DNA of 64,000 nt from Lolliginicoccus lacisalsi (lineage in GTDB: Bacteria > Actinomycetota > Actinomycetes > Mycobacteriales > Mycobacteriaceae), in contig NZ_JACYWE010000003.1 of the NCBI RefSeq assembly GCF_014841105.1, forward strand, positions 240,523-304,522, read 5' to 3'. Below, in pieces: positions 7,440-17,153 of this stretch. Every line of letters starts with the position of its first letter. Position 1 is the stretch's first letter. The notes under the pieces were generated by a model that saw only the letters and a program-made list of their open reading frames with translations, searched no databases and had not been told where the DNA came from. A program made the position numbers and the translations under genes.

Positions 7440-9821
7440 TCAGATCATTCCCTTCGCGGTGAGCCAGTGCATCGTCGGCCATCCCAGGAAAACCGGAAGC
7501 CATGTGGTGAGCACCCGGTACAGCAGCACAGCGGGGACGGCCGTTGCCGCGGGCAACCCGAACGCGACCAGGCCACCGATGAGCACGGCTTCCACCGCGC
7601 CGACGCCGCCGGGGGTGGGGGCCGCGGAGGCGAGCGTCCCGCCGACCATGGTCACCACGGTGACGGTGACGAACGTCGTTCCTCCACCGAACGCCTCGAC
7701 GCTCGCCCACAGGGCCAGCGCCATGCCCAGCGTCGTCATCGCCGAGCCGAGGAAGATGATGCCGAACCGCTGCGGGTCACGCGCGAGGTCGCTCAGCTCC
7801 CCGGCGACATCGCGCAACTGCGGCACGATCTCCCGCCCGAGCCACCGGCGCAGCGCCGGTACCAGCATCGAGGTGCCTACGATGCCCAGGGCCGCACCGA
7901 CGATCAGGTAGATGATGGTGGGGTCGGGAACGATCTGCTGGATCTGTGCCGTGGTGCCCGCGACGACCGCGAAGAGCACGAGCAGCGACACATGGGTGAT
8001 CACTTGCACGGACTGCTGCAAGGCCACCGCTGCGGTGGCACGAACGCCGCCCAGTCCACCTTTCTGGAGGAATCGCACGCTCAGCGCGAGGCCTCCCACC
8101 CCGGCCGGGGTGGTGGTCGCGGCGAAGGTGTTGGCGAGCTGCACCACGGTGAGGCTGCGGAAGCTCACGAGGCCGTTCGCGCAGGCCCAGAGGGCCGCCG
8201 CCGCGCCGAGGTAGGTCAGCCCGGACACTGCCAGCCCGATCATTGCCCAGCCCCAATCGACTGTGCGCAGCTGGTCATAGAACGTGGGCACCGCGCTGAT
8301 GAACGGATACGCCACATAGACCAGCGCGACGAGCAGCACGAGCTGGATGGCCTGGTTGCGGGTGAGGCGCGTGACCTGCTCGGGCTTGATCTGGTCGGCG
8401 CCGGTTTGCCGCAGCACCTCATCCCGCGCGCTCGCCATCGTCGCGGAGGCGTCGGTCACGGAGCGTCGCAGCCCGACGGGGATCGCGGTGCGCGTCAGGC
8501 GGGATGAGGCGGCGAGAACTTGTTGCGCGCCCATCTCGGCGATCGCGCTGCGCACTGCAACTTGATGCCCTGCCAGGGCGGTGGTCGTGATGAGGAGCTG
8601 GGCGATGTCGGAGTAGAGCTGTTGCTCCGTGGCCCCGAACTCCGCGGCTCCGAAGCCTCCGAACAACGCCGCGTCGCCGTCCATGCGGATCTGCGAGGCA
8701 CGCAGGTCGCCGTGGGCGATCCGGTTCTCGTGGAGCAACCGCAATGATCGCCACGCGCTGGTGACGGACTCCTCGCTCGCGCTCTGCTCGAGAGGGGTGC
8801 CTCGCATCCGGGTGCGCGAGTACAGCACCCAGCCGCGATCGAGCGCGGCCACCACGAGCGGGCGCGAGCTCGCTAGCCCCAGATCGTCGATGGCGATGCC
8901 CATCAGCGCGCGATGCTCCACTGCCCGCTGCAACGAGGCGTGCAGCGGCGCCGTTTCCTCCTCCCGGAACGACAACCATCGCCACACCTGGCTCAGCGCG
9001 CGGCTCGACCCCTGGTAGGGGCCATACAGCTCGACGATCGCTTCCTCGTCCAAGCCTGACCCCGTCGAGGACAGCACCAGGGGGCCCGTGCCGGCCGGGC
9101 GAAGCACCGTGAAGCGCGATGTCGTGTGCCCGTGGCGGGCCAGTACCTTTGCCGCCGTGGCGAGCGGGACCTCCAGCGCGGGGGTGCCCACCAGCAGCAC
9201 GGTGACCGCTCCGACGAACCAGCCCACCGCGAGTCCTAGCACTGTGCGAGCGGGGACCACGGTGCTCACCACGAGATGGATGGGTACGAACGCCAGCAGC
9301 AACGCCCACCACCAGCGACGCCACAGCTTGGGCAGCCAGGGGCCCGCTACCGTCAGCACCGCCGCGAGCCCCGCGATCCAACGCGAATCGATGAGGAATT
9401 GCGACAGGAAAGAGTTCAGCTCCAGCTCCGTGGCGCCCTCGAAGCTCAGCCGCGAGGTCGTCAAGCCCTGTGGAGTGATCGATAGCAGCAGTCCGGCGAT
9501 GTTCCCGGCCAGGAAGTACGCCACGACGAGCTTCCATTGCAGGCTCGCGAGCACACCGATGAGGATCGCGAACGGCAATGCCAGGATGACCAGCCCGTAT
9601 AGCAGGTACACCAGGTTCGCCTGCTCGGGCGAGAGCACTCCCACGATGTTGGAGACTGATCGCTCGAGGTCATTCCACTTGTTGCGGGTGATCTCGGACG
9701 CCGCGATGACCAGTGAAACCAGCACGACCGACGCGACGACCCGCACGATGTCGGTGGTCCGGCGCGAGCGCGGCTGCAGCAAGTTTCCCGCAACCGGGAT
9801 CTCCCGCCCCTTGACGCGCAT
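7440..9821 (-). CDS. Kinase-like domain fused to LPG-synthase-type membrane domain
   Basis: This 793-residue membrane protein has three parts. The N-terminus (about 20-230) is a multi-spanning segment. The middle (about 240-475) resembles a protein kinase or aminoglycoside-phosphotransferase fold, with the catalytic-loop motif HGDLRASQI followed by LFGGFGAAEFG where a DFG would be expected. The C-terminus (about 480-793) is a lysylphosphatidylglycerol-synthase transmembrane domain (UPF0104 type, including PAGVGGLALSVRFL and TPGGVGAVEAVL). No aminoacyl-transferase domain is present, so lipid lysylation should not be assumed. The open frame runs to 9977, but ATG at 9821 has AGGAG eight bases upstream and matches remembered mycobacterial homologues starting MRVxGRxI. 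The HGDL aspartate is present and the DFG aspartate is not, so the domain may be a pseudokinase. Confidence 0.72.
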   Translation of the reverse strand: MRVKGREIPVAGNLLQPRSRRTTDIVRVVASVVLVSLVIAASEITRNKWNDLERSVSNIVGVLSPEQANLVYLLYGLVILALPFAILIGVLASLQWKLVVAYFLAGNIAGLLLSITPQGLTTSRLSFEGATELELNSFLSQFLIDSRWIAGLAAVLTVAGPWLPKLWRRWWWALLLAFVPIHLVVSTVVPARTVLGLAVGWFVGAVTVLLVGTPALEVPLATAAKVLARHGHTTSRFTVLRPAGTGPLVLSSTGSGLDEEAIVELYGPYQGSSRALSQVWRWLSFREEETAPLHASLQRAVEHRALMGIAIDDLGLASSRPLVVAALDRGWVLYSRTRMRGTPLEQSASEESVTSAWRSLRLLHENRIAHGDLRASQIRMDGDAALFGGFGAAEFGATEQQLYSDIAQLLITTTALAGHQVAVRSAIAEMGAQQVLAASSRLTRTAIPVGLRRSVTDASATMASARDEVLRQTGADQIKPEQVTRLTRNQAIQLVLLVALVYVAYPFISAVPTFYDQLRTVDWGWAMIGLAVSGLTYLGAAAALWACANGLVSFRSLTVVQLANTFAATTTPAGVGGLALSVRFLQKGGLGGVRATAAVALQQSVQVITHVSLLVLFAVVAGTTAQIQQIVPDPTIIYLIVGAALGIVGTSMLVPALRRWLGREIVPQLRDVAGELSDLARDPQRFGIIFLGSAMTTLGMALALWASVEAFGGGTTFVTVTVVTMVGGTLASAAPTPGGVGAVEAVLIGGLVAFGLPAATAVPAVLLYRVLTTWLPVFLGWPTMHWLTAKGMI

Positions 9822-10085
9822 CGGCTCGACTCCTGCTCGCTTCTCGATCGCGGACACGATCCATCCGCCAACATATCGTGCCGCCTTTGCCCGCAACGGG
9901 CTAACCACGGGTGATGGGCGAAATGCGTTGGTCTGGTGGAGGGTTGGCGGAAGCCCCCGGGCGCTCGCCAACGGCACCTGACTGGATCACCCCGCTGCGG
10001 TCGTGCGTTGTGAGGTGCGACACAATAGGATGATCATGCGCGGCGCGGACGGTGCCGCGATGCTTCGTGAGCAGAGGAGTCGATC

Positions 10086-10307
10086 ATGCGGCGGAAGCTA
10101 GCTGTGGTGGCAGCATCGGTGATGATGGCGTCGGGCGTGTCTCTGGTGGCAGCACCGGCTGCGTCGGCCCATCCCGGGGTGGGTTTCGAGGTACACGATA
10201 CGCAGGAGCAGTGCTTGCAGAGCCTGTTCAACCACGTCGTGGCGGGGCAGTGGCGGATCAACTGCATTGGCTTCCTGCGGACGCCATACATCCTTTTCCA
10301 CTACTGA
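10086..10307 (+). CDS. Small secreted peptide, two cysteines
   Basis: This 73-residue precursor has a clear signal peptide (MRRK start, hydrophobic core, cleavage after PAASA near residue 28). The mature peptide is about 45 residues with two cysteines 18 apart (QEQC...RINC), so a disulphide is possible. It ends in an aromatic tail (ILFHY). GAGGAG lies six bases before the ATG, and a TAGGAT box at 10026-10031 could be the -10 of its own promoter. A strong hairpin follows the stop. It is not recognised as a known family; a small exported envelope or signalling peptide is possible. Confidence 0.65.
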   Translation: MRRKLAVVAASVMMASGVSLVAAPAASAHPGVGFEVHDTQEQCLQSLFNHVVAGQWRINCIGFLRTPYILFHY

Positions 10308-10321
10308 TCTTGGTCGATCGG

Positions 10322-10373
10322 GGGTGGCGGGCGCACGCTGTTCCGCTGCCTAAACAGCGCGCGTGTGCCACCC
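10322..10373 (+). terminator. Hairpin after the small secreted peptide gene
   Basis: The arms of 21 bases (10322-10342 and 10353-10373) pair with about three mismatches around a 10-base loop, starting 15 bases after the stop codon. There is no U-tract, as is common for actinobacterial terminators. Confidence 0.7.
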
Positions 10374-10401
10374 CTACGAGGTACCTGCCACCCTCCGATC
10401 G

Positions 10402-10471
10402 CAGCAGCCACGCATATGGCGGTGGCCGCTGTGCTTTTTCAGTGGCTGCTGAGCGCGATGGGTAGCCACTG
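10402..10471 (-). terminator. Alternative hairpins downstream of nuoN
   Basis: A perfect 10-bp pair (CAGCAGCCAC at 10402-10411 with 10442-10451) and a perfect 8-bp pair (CAGTGGCT at 10440-10447 with AGCCACTG at 10464-10471) overlap, so only one can form at a time. They lie about 30 bases beyond the nuoN stop and probably end the nuo transcript. Confidence 0.55.
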
Positions 10472-10503
10472 CACCGCCGATCGAGTGCCGGCGCCTCGAT
10501 CGG

Positions 10504-12129
10504 CTACCGCCAGAAGGTAGCGGCGTTCTCGGCGAGCACGAGCAGCGGGCCCGGTATGATCCCGAGCGCGATGGTGAGCGCCGCTGTGATGCCGACGACG
10601 GCGTAGAGGGCGGGACGCGGCGCGATCTCCGCGGGCGACGGGGCAACGGTGGCGGTCGCTTGGCCGTGCTCCCGCGCGCCAATGCCGCTCTCGCTGCCCG
10701 TTCCCCGGTCCTGGGTAGGCGTTGCCGTCTCGTCGCTAGGCTCCGTGTCCTCCCCCGAGAGGTAGAGCACCGTGATGACGCGCAGGTAGAACAGGGCAGC
10801 GAGCGCGCTGGCGAGCACACCGATCACGACGATGCTGAGGTAGCCGCTCGTCGCAGCGGCCTGGAAGACCGTGAGCTTGCCGATGAACCCACTGGTCAGT
10901 GGTATTCCGGCGAAGGACAGCAGGAAGAGCGTCAGCGCGGCAGCGAGCAGCGGCGCGCGGCGGCCGAGGCGGGCCCAGTGCGCGAGGGCGGTGGCATCCC
11001 CGGTGTGGCGGCGCAGCAGCGCGAGGGTGGTGAACGCGCCGATGGTGCTCATGCCGTAGGTGGCGAGGTAGAAGAGCGTTGCGGCGGTGCCCGCGGGGCT
11101 CGCGGCGAGGACCCCGGTGAGCAGGAAGCCAGCATGGGCGATGGCGGAGTAGGCGAGGATTCGCTTGAGGTCGCTCTGCGTGATGGCAGCTAGTGTGCCG
11201 ACCGCCATGGTGAGCGCGGCGATGGCCCACAGCAGGGCGAGCCACTGGTCGTGGAGGGCGGGCAGCGCGACGGTAGTGATTCGCAGGAGCGCGACGAACG
11301 CGGCGACCTTGGTGGTGGCGGCCATGAAGCCAGTGAGCGGCGTGGGTGCGCCCTGGTAGACGTCGGGGGTCCAGGAGTGGAACGGCGCGGCGCTGATCTT
11401 GAACAGCAGTCCGACTGCGAGCAGCCCGGCGCCGAGCAGCGCGAGGCCCGCGCCCTCGGTCGTGGCGAGCGAGGTAGCGATTCCGGTGAGCTCGACCGTG
11501 CCGGAGTGCCCATAGATCAACGCGATGCCGTACAGCAGGATCGCGGAGGAGAACGCGCCGAGCAGGAAGTACTTGACGGCGGCCTCGTGGGAGAGCAGCC
11601 GCTGGTGGCGGGCGAGCCCGCACAGCACGTACAGCGGCAGTGAGAGGATCTCGAGGGCGATGAACAGGGTGATGAGATCGCCCGCGGCGGGCAGGATCAT
11701 CATGCCGCCGAGGCTGAACAGCAGCATGGGGAACACCTCCGTGTGGCTCGCGGCCACACGGGCGGCGGTGCGCTCGGCGGCGCTGCCGGGGATCGCGGAG
11801 CCCTGCGGGGTGAACGCGTGCAGTCCCCCATTGGGGGCGCGCTCGGCGATGGCGGGCAGCGCGAGCGCGGCGAGGACCAGCAACGTTCCCTGCGCGAACA
11901 GTGCGGGCCCGTCGATGTGCAGGGAGCCGATGGCGGGGGTGGTGGTCGTGCCCGCGAGCAGGATGGTGGCGCGCAGGGCGGTGGCGAGCGCGGCGATGGC
12001 GAGCACGAGCTGCGCGGCGTGGCGCGCGGCCCGCGGCAGGAACGCCTCGAGGAGCACGCCGACGATGGCGGCACCAAGGATGATCAGGAGCGGGGAGAGG
12101 GCTCCGTAGTCGATGCTGGGGCCGTTCAC
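10504..12129 (-). CDS. nuoN: NADH dehydrogenase I subunit N
   Basis: This 541-residue antiporter-like membrane subunit of respiratory complex I is one of three proton-channel subunits (L, M, N) in the membrane arm. It contains the proton-translocating family segments, for example FHSWTPDVYQGAPTPLTGFMA near 250 and SGFIGKLTVF near 420. A charged, hydrophilic stretch near 460-500 links the last helices. GTG at 12129 shares one base with the nuoM stop (TAGTG), showing translational coupling. It is the last gene of the nuoA-N operon and is followed by alternative hairpins before the convergent peptide gene. Confidence 0.95.
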   Translation of the reverse strand: MNGPSIDYGALSPLLIILGAAIVGVLLEAFLPRAARHAAQLVLAIAALATALRATILLAGTTTTPAIGSLHIDGPALFAQGTLLVLAALALPAIAERAPNGGLHAFTPQGSAIPGSAAERTAARVAASHTEVFPMLLFSLGGMMILPAAGDLITLFIALEILSLPLYVLCGLARHQRLLSHEAAVKYFLLGAFSSAILLYGIALIYGHSGTVELTGIATSLATTEGAGLALLGAGLLAVGLLFKISAAPFHSWTPDVYQGAPTPLTGFMAATTKVAAFVALLRITTVALPALHDQWLALLWAIAALTMAVGTLAAITQSDLKRILAYSAIAHAGFLLTGVLAASPAGTAATLFYLATYGMSTIGAFTTLALLRRHTGDATALAHWARLGRRAPLLAAALTLFLLSFAGIPLTSGFIGKLTVFQAAATSGYLSIVVIGVLASALAALFYLRVITVLYLSGEDTEPSDETATPTQDRGTGSESGIGAREHGQATATVAPSPAEIAPRPALYAVVGITAALTIALGIIPGPLLVLAENAATFWR

Positions 12130-13661
12130 TATCGCTCACCTCCGGCTTCGATGTCGGTCGGGGCGCTTGTGGTGTGCGCGACGGCCGGGGTGATCGCATC
12201 GAGCAGCGGCGCGGGATAGGCACCGAGGACGATGAGGGCGGCGAGCAGCGGCGCGATCGCTGCGGCCTCGCGGGGGCGCAGGTCGGGCAGGGTGGCGGTG
12301 TTGCTGGTGGTGGGCCCGGTCATGATGCGCTGGTAGGTCCACAGGACGTAGAGCGCGGCGAGCACAAGAGCACCAGAGGCGAGGATCGCCGCCACGGGGT
12401 AGGGGCCGTAAGTGCCGATGAGGACAAGGAACTCCGAGACGAAGGGGGCGAGGCCGGGCAGCGAGAGGGTGGCCAGCCCGGCGATGAGGAAGCTGCCCGC
12501 GAGCAGCGGGGCGACCTTCTGCACGCCCCCGTAGTCGGCGATGGCCCGGCTGCCGCGCCGGTGGATGAGGTATCCGGCGGCGAGCATCAGCGCAGCGGTG
12601 GCGAGGCCGTGGTTGACCATGTAGAGGGTCGCGCCGGCCTGGCTCTGGCTGGTCATCGCGAAGATTCCGAGGACGATGAACCCGAAGTGAGAGATCGAGG
12701 CGTAGGCGATGAGCCGGATGAGGTCGGTCTGGGCGAGGGCGAGGATCGCGCCGTAGAGGATGCTGGTGACAGCGAGCCCGACAATGACGGGAGCGAAGGT
12801 GTCGGAGGCTTCGGGGAAGAGCGTGAGGCAGTAGCGCAGCATCGCGAAGGTGCCGACCTTGTCTACGATGGCCATCATCATGATCGCCGCGGTGGGCGGG
12901 GCGTGCTTGGCGGCATCAGGCAACCAGGTGTGGAACGGCCACAAGGGGGCCTTGATCGCGAACGCGAGCAGGAACCCGAGGAACAGCAGGTTCGCGAGCG
13001 CCGGATCGAGGTCGAGGGCTCCGGTCTCGACGGCGCTGGTCAGGGTGCGCAGGTCGAACGTCGGCAGGCCCTGCCGGGCCGCGGCGGCGTAGAGCCCGAT
13101 GACCGCGGCGAGCATCACCAGGCCGCCGAAGAGGTTGTACAGCAGGAACCGGCCCGCGGCGGTGGTGCGGGCGGCCCGCTCGTCATCGGGCGTGGTAGCG
13201 CGGCCGCGCTGGGCGAGCAGGAAGTACAGCGGGATGAGCATCGCCTCGAACAGCACGTAGAACAGCAGCACGTCGAGCGCGACGAACGCTGCCAGCGCCA
13301 TGGCCTCGGTGGTGAGCAGCAGGGCGATGGTGCTGCGGGATTGGCGGGCAGCGAGGACCAGCAGCGGGGTGAGGGCAGCGGTCAGGGCGATGAGGGCGAG
13401 GCCGATGCCGTCGAGGCCGAGCGTGTAGCGCGCGCCGAGCGCGGGGATCCATGGCTGGGACTCGACGAGCTGGTACCGATCGCTCCCGGTGCCGGGGCCG
13501 GCCGTCTCGAACCCGATGGCGATGACAGTGACGATCGCGAGCGGCGCCAGCGAGGCGACGGCGGCGATGGTGCGCTCGCCGCGGCCTCCGCCGAGGACGA
13601 GCAGCACCGCGCCGGCGGCGGGGACGAGCCACAGCAGCGTGAGCCAAGGGACGGCGCTCAT
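12129..13661 (-). CDS. nuoM: NADH dehydrogenase I subunit M
   Basis: This 510-residue antiporter-like membrane subunit of complex I has the family segments [18 protein letters not shown] near 130, [19 protein letters not shown] near 230 and [15 protein letters not shown] near 405. The open frame runs far upstream to 15980 only because the nuoL, nuoK and nuoJ DNA is free of stops in this frame; the protein encoded there is arginine-rich and not real. The true ATG at 13661 overlaps the nuoL stop by four bases (ATGA). Length is normal for actinobacterial NuoM. Confidence 0.95.
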   Translation of the reverse strand: MSAVPWLTLLWLVPAAGAVLLVLGGGRGERTIAAVASLAPLAIVTVIAIGFETAGPGTGSDRYQLVESQPWIPALGARYTLGLDGIGLALIALTAALTPLLVLAARQSRSTIALLLTTEAMALAAFVALDVLLFYVLFEAMLIPLYFLLAQRGRATTPDDERAARTTAAGRFLLYNLFGGLVMLAAVIGLYAAAARQGLPTFDLRTLTSAVETGALDLDPALANLLFLGFLLAFAIKAPLWPFHTWLPDAAKHAPPTAAIMMMAIVDKVGTFAMLRYCLTLFPEASDTFAPVIVGLAVTSILYGAILALAQTDLIRLIAYASISHFGFIVLGIFAMTSQSQAGATLYMVNHGLATAALMLAAGYLIHRRGSRAIADYGGVQKVAPLLAGSFLIAGLATLSLPGLAPFVSEFLVLIGTYGPYPVAAILASGALVLAALYVLWTYQRIMTGPTTSNTATLPDLRPREAAAIAPLLAALIVLGAYPAPLLDAITPAVAHTTSAPTDIEAGGER

Positions 13662-15580
13662 CGGACGCCTCCGATCCAGAACGCGGCGAGGATCAGCGCG
13701 GAGCCCGCGAGCATCGCCAGCGCGTAGCTGCGCGCGTAGCCGGTCTGGGTGGTGCGCAGCATCCGGCTGGCAGCGGCGGACAGTGCTCCGACGGAGCTCA
13801 CGGCGCGGGCGAGCAGGTTCGTGTCGGCGGCGGCGAGGCCGCGGGCGAGGTGGCGGCCGGGCCGCTCGAGCAGCGCCTCGTTGATCGTGTCGCCGTGCAG
13901 GTCCCGCCGCGCGGCCCGGGTGAGCATCGAGACACTGGTGGGCGCGGTGATGGGCACGCCATGGGCGGCGTGCTGCCGGTAGGCGATGAGCACACCGATG
14001 GCGACGGCGGCGAGCGCGAGCGAGGTGGTCGCCCAGATGGGGAGGCGTGGCTCGGGGTGGTGGCTGCCGATGACGGGCTCGAGCCAGTGGGCGAAGCGAT
14101 CCCCGAGCGCGAGGAATCCTCCGGCGGCGACGGAGCCGAGAGCAAGGATGATCATCGGCCCGGTCATGCTGGCTGGAGATTCGTGCGGGTGCTGGTCCTC
14201 GGCCCAGCGGGGCGCTCCGAGGAACGTCATGAGCATCCCTCGTGTCATGTAGTAGGCGGTCAGGGCCGCGCCGAGGAGCGTGACGCTGCCCAGGATGATG
14301 CCGCTGATGCCGTCCGCCGCGAACGCGACCTCGATGATCTTGTCCTTGGAGAAGAACCCGGCGAACGGCGGGACGCCAATGATGGCGAGATAGCCGGCCC
14401 CGAAGGTCAGGAACGTGAGGGGCATGGCGGCGCGGAGCCCACCGAAGCGGCGCATATCGGTCTCGTCGTTCATCGCGTGCATGACCGACCCGGCGCCGAG
14501 GAACAGCCCGGCCTTGAAGAAGCCGTGAGTGATCAAGTGCATCAGGGCGAACGCGTAGCCCGCGGGGCCGAGGCCAGCGGCGAGCATCATGTAGCCGATC
14601 TGGCTCATGGTGGAGGCGGCGAGGGCCTTCTTGATGTCGTCCTTCGCGCAGCCGATGATCGCTCCGAACAGCAGCGTCACCGCGCCCACGGTGACGATGG
14701 CGTGGCCGGCGATGGGAGCGGGCTCGATGAGCGGCCCGGACCGGATCACTAGGTACACGCCCGCGGTGACCATGGTGGCGGCGTGGATGAGCGCGGAGAC
14801 CGGTGTGGGGCCCTCCATGGCGTCGCCGAGCCAGGCTTGCAAGGGTACCTGGGCGGACTTTCCGCACGCGGCGAGCAGCAGCAGCAACCCGATCGCGGTG
14901 AGCGTGCTGGTCCCGGCCTCGGGCGCGCTGGCGAAGACGACGTCGAACGCGAGGCTGCCGAAGGTGGCGATGAGGATCATCATGGCGATGGCCAGGCCGG
15001 TGTCGCCGACCCGGTTGATGATGAAGGCCTTCTTCGCGGCGGTGGCGGCGCTCGGCTTGTGCGCCCAGAAGCCGATGAGCAAGTAGGAGGCGAGGCCGAC
15101 GCCTTCCCACCCGAGGTAGAGGCCGAGGTAGTTGTCGGCGAGGACGAGCACCAGCATCGCCGCGAGGAACAGGTTCAGGTAGGCGAAGAAGCGGCGCCGG
15201 CCGGGATCGTGGCTCATGTAGCCGAGCGAATAGATGTGGATGAGCGAGCCGACGCCGGTGATGAGCAGCACGAAGCTCATCGATAGTGGATCGAGCAGCA
15301 GGCCCATGCCGATGCGCAGGTCCGCGACGGGCACCCAGGTGAACAGCGTGTGGGTGATGGTGCGGTCCTCGCCGGGGCGGCCGAGCAGGTCGACGAGCAG
15401 CACCAGCGCCACTGCGAAGGAGGAGATCGCGGCAGCGCACGCCAGGGCCGGGCCCCAGGCGGCGCGTCGTTCGTCGGTGGATGCCGCACCAGCAGTGACG
15501 GCAGGGGAGAGCAGCAGGATGGCGGCACCCAGCAGCGGCAAAAGTGGCAGCGCGGTGAGCAACGCGGGGCCGAGGGTCAT
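13658..15580 (-). CDS. nuoL: NADH dehydrogenase I subunit L
   Basis: This 640-residue subunit is the largest antiporter-like subunit and sits at the distal end of the complex I membrane arm. Its long C-terminal part is the lateral amphipathic helix that ties the proton channels together. Recognisable segments are [22 protein letters not shown] near 125, [16 protein letters not shown] near 147, and [22 protein letters not shown] near 245 with its conserved acidic and lysine or histidine residues. The ATG at 15580 starts four bases after the nuoK stop. The end overlaps nuoM by four bases. Confidence 0.95.
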   Translation of the reverse strand: MTLGPALLTALPLLPLLGAAILLLSPAVTAGAASTDERRAAWGPALACAAAISSFAVALVLLVDLLGRPGEDRTITHTLFTWVPVADLRIGMGLLLDPLSMSFVLLITGVGSLIHIYSLGYMSHDPGRRRFFAYLNLFLAAMLVLVLADNYLGLYLGWEGVGLASYLLIGFWAHKPSAATAAKKAFIINRVGDTGLAIAMMILIATFGSLAFDVVFASAPEAGTSTLTAIGLLLLLAACGKSAQVPLQAWLGDAMEGPTPVSALIHAATMVTAGVYLVIRSGPLIEPAPIAGHAIVTVGAVTLLFGAIIGCAKDDIKKALAASTMSQIGYMMLAAGLGPAGYAFALMHLITHGFFKAGLFLGAGSVMHAMNDETDMRRFGGLRAAMPLTFLTFGAGYLAIIGVPPFAGFFSKDKIIEVAFAADGISGIILGSVTLLGAALTAYYMTRGMLMTFLGAPRWAEDQHPHESPASMTGPMIILALGSVAAGGFLALGDRFAHWLEPVIGSHHPEPRLPIWATTSLALAAVAIGVLIAYRQHAAHGVPITAPTSVSMLTRAARRDLHGDTINEALLERPGRHLARGLAAADTNLLARAVSSVGALSAAASRMLRTTQTGYARSYALAMLAGSALILAAFWIGGVR

Positions 15581-15583
15581 GGA

Positions 15584-15883
15584 TCAGCCCCTCACCAGGT
15601 GCGCGTCGTCGACGGACACGGTCTGGCGGGACCGGAAGATCACCATGATGATCGCCAGGCCGATCACCACCTCGGCCGCCGCCACCACCATGGTCAGGAA
15701 CGCGAACACCTGGCCGTGGAGGTGGCCATGCATGCGCGCGAACGTGACGAACGCCAGGTTGGTGGCGTTGAGCATCAGCTCGATGCACATGAACATGACG
15801 ATGGCGTTGCGGCGCACGAGGACCCCGCCCGCGCCGATGGCGAACAGCAGCGCGGACAGGAACAGGTAGTTGGCCGGGTTCAC
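15584..15883 (-). CDS. nuoK: NADH dehydrogenase I subunit K
   Basis: This 99-residue, three-helix membrane subunit of complex I is homologous to Mrp antiporter subunit C. The second helix carries the conserved buried glutamate in [13 protein letters not shown] (about 33-45), and the third carries the one in [12 protein letters not shown] (about 67-78). Both are needed for proton transfer in family members. Its ATG overlaps the nuoJ stop by four bases, and three bases separate it from nuoL. Confidence 0.95.
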   Translation of the reverse strand: MNPANYLFLSALLFAIGAGGVLVRRNAIVMFMCIELMLNATNLAFVTFARMHGHLHGQVFAFLTMVVAAAEVVIGLAIIMVIFRSRQTVSVDDAHLVRG

Positions 15884-16632
15884 GTCTCCTCCTCCTCGGG
15901 GTCGCGGGGGCGGAGGGTGCGGCTGACGGAGCCCCGCGCATAGCTCCCGTCGGGCAGGCGGGCAGGCATGTCAACGGCATTGTGGCGCGCGTAGACGCCG
16001 GGCGCGGGGCGCGGCGTGGCGCGGAGCCCGTCGCGGAACCGCTCGATGGACATCTCCCGCTGGGTCTGGCGGCGCTCGTGCAGCTCCCGGTGGGCGAGCA
16101 GCATCGCGCCGAGCGTCGCGATGATCAGCAGCGCCCCGGTCAGCTCGAACACCCACACGTAGCGCAGGAACAGCAGCCCGGCGAGGCCGGGCACGTTGCC
16201 GTCCTGGTTGGCATCGTCGAGGCCCACGAACTCTGGAAGCGTGGCGTTGCCGATGCCGGCGATCAGCAGCAGCCCGAAGCCGACGCTGGCGATGATGCCG
16301 AGGATGCGGTGCCCGCGCAGGGGCTCGTCGAACGAGTCGGAGGACTCGACGCCGATGAGCATCAGCACGAACAGGAACAGCATCATCACCGCGCCGGTGT
16401 ACACCACGATCTGCGCGACACCGAGGAACAGGGCGCCCTGGGCGATGTAGAGGATGGCGAGGGTGATCATCGTCGTGGCGAGGAACAGTGCCGAGTGCAC
16501 GGGGCGCCGCGACGCGACCACCCCGATGGCACCGGTCACGGCGATGGCAGCGAGCACCCAGAACTGCACGGCCTCGCCGGTGGTGGTGCGCAGCAGCGGC
16601 TCGGCGTTGACCGCGTGGGCGGCAAGGATCAT
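15880..16632 (-). CDS. nuoJ: NADH dehydrogenase I subunit J
   Basis: This 250-residue membrane subunit of complex I has five predicted helices in the first 170 residues, including [21 protein letters not shown] near 72-92 with the conserved pi-bulge-type helix. A hydrophilic C-terminal tail of about 75 residues is rich in Arg and Pro, as in other actinobacteria. The ATG at 16632 overlaps the nuoI stop by four bases. The longer open frame to 16992 is an antisense-like shadow of nuoI. Confidence 0.93.
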   Translation of the reverse strand: MILAAHAVNAEPLLRTTTGEAVQFWVLAAIAVTGAIGVVASRRPVHSALFLATTMITLAILYIAQGALFLGVAQIVVYTGAVMMLFLFVLMLIGVESSDSFDEPLRGHRILGIIASVGFGLLLIAGIGNATLPEFVGLDDANQDGNVPGLAGLLFLRYVWVFELTGALLIIATLGAMLLAHRELHERRQTQREMSIERFRDGLRATPRPAPGVYARHNAVDMPARLPDGSYARGSVSRTLRPRDPEEEET

Positions 16633-17153
16633 GCCTGCTCCTCCGTCCCGGTGATGTGCCCGCGGTAGTAGTCCTCGTCGGTGGCGCCGGGCGGCATGGG
16701 ATGCGGGGCCGGGGTCATGCCCGGCTCGAGCGGGGCGAGGAGCTGGTGCTTCTCGTAGATAAGCCCGGTGCGGGTGTCGTCGGCCATCTCGTAGTCGTTG
16801 GTCATGGTCAGCGCCCGGGTGGGGCAGGCCTCGATGCACAGTCCGCAGCCGATGCAGCGCAGGAAGTTGATCTGGTAGACGCGGCCGTACCGCTCGCCCG
16901 GCGAGTAGCGCTCCTCGTCGGTATTGTCTGCGCCCTCGACGTAGATGGCGTCGGCGGGGCAGGCCCAGGCGCACAGCTCGCAGCCGATGCACTTCTCCAG
17001 GCCATCCGCGTACCGGTTGAGCTGGTGGCGACCGGGGTAGCGGGGCGCGGTGGGGACCTTCTCCTCGGGGTACTGCTGGGTATTGGGCTTGGCGAACATG
17101 GTGCCGAAGGTGACGCCGAAGCCGCGGATCGGTCCGAGGAATGTCTTACTCAT
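16629..17153 (-). CDS. nuoI: NADH dehydrogenase I subunit I
   Basis: This 174-residue peripheral ferredoxin-like subunit holds two [4Fe-4S] clusters (N6a and N6b) that pass electrons towards NuoB. The two binding motifs are [16 protein letters not shown] (about 54-69) and [16 protein letters not shown] (about 97-112). The ATG at 17153 lies inside the last codons of nuoH (8-base overlap). The longer open frame to 17357 reads through the nuoH tail and is rejected. The C-terminus is hydrophilic. Confidence 0.95.
   Translation of the reverse strand: MSKTFLGPIRGFGVTFGTMFAKPNTQQYPEEKVPTAPRYPGRHQLNRYADGLEKCIGCELCAWACPADAIYVEGADNTDEERYSPGERYGRVYQINFLRCIGCGLCIEACPTRALTMTNDYEMADDTRTGLIYEKHQLLAPLEPGMTPAPHPMPPGATDEDYYRGHITGTEEQA

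Larger units (their letters stand above)
10308..10503. other. Convergent intergenic region with competing hairpins
   Basis: This 196-base non-coding stretch lies between the convergent small secreted peptide gene and nuoN. It holds three long inverted repeats: 10322-10373, 10402-10451 and 10440-10471. The last two share the segment 10442-10447, so they cannot form together. Confidence 0.7.

Noticed and set aside
12129-15980. A single 1283-codon frame spanning nuoM and upstream genes, as if a fusion
   Set aside because: Only the last 510 codons resemble NuoM. The rest is an out-of-frame reading of nuoL, nuoK and nuoJ, which are complete in their own frames with normal four-base overlaps.
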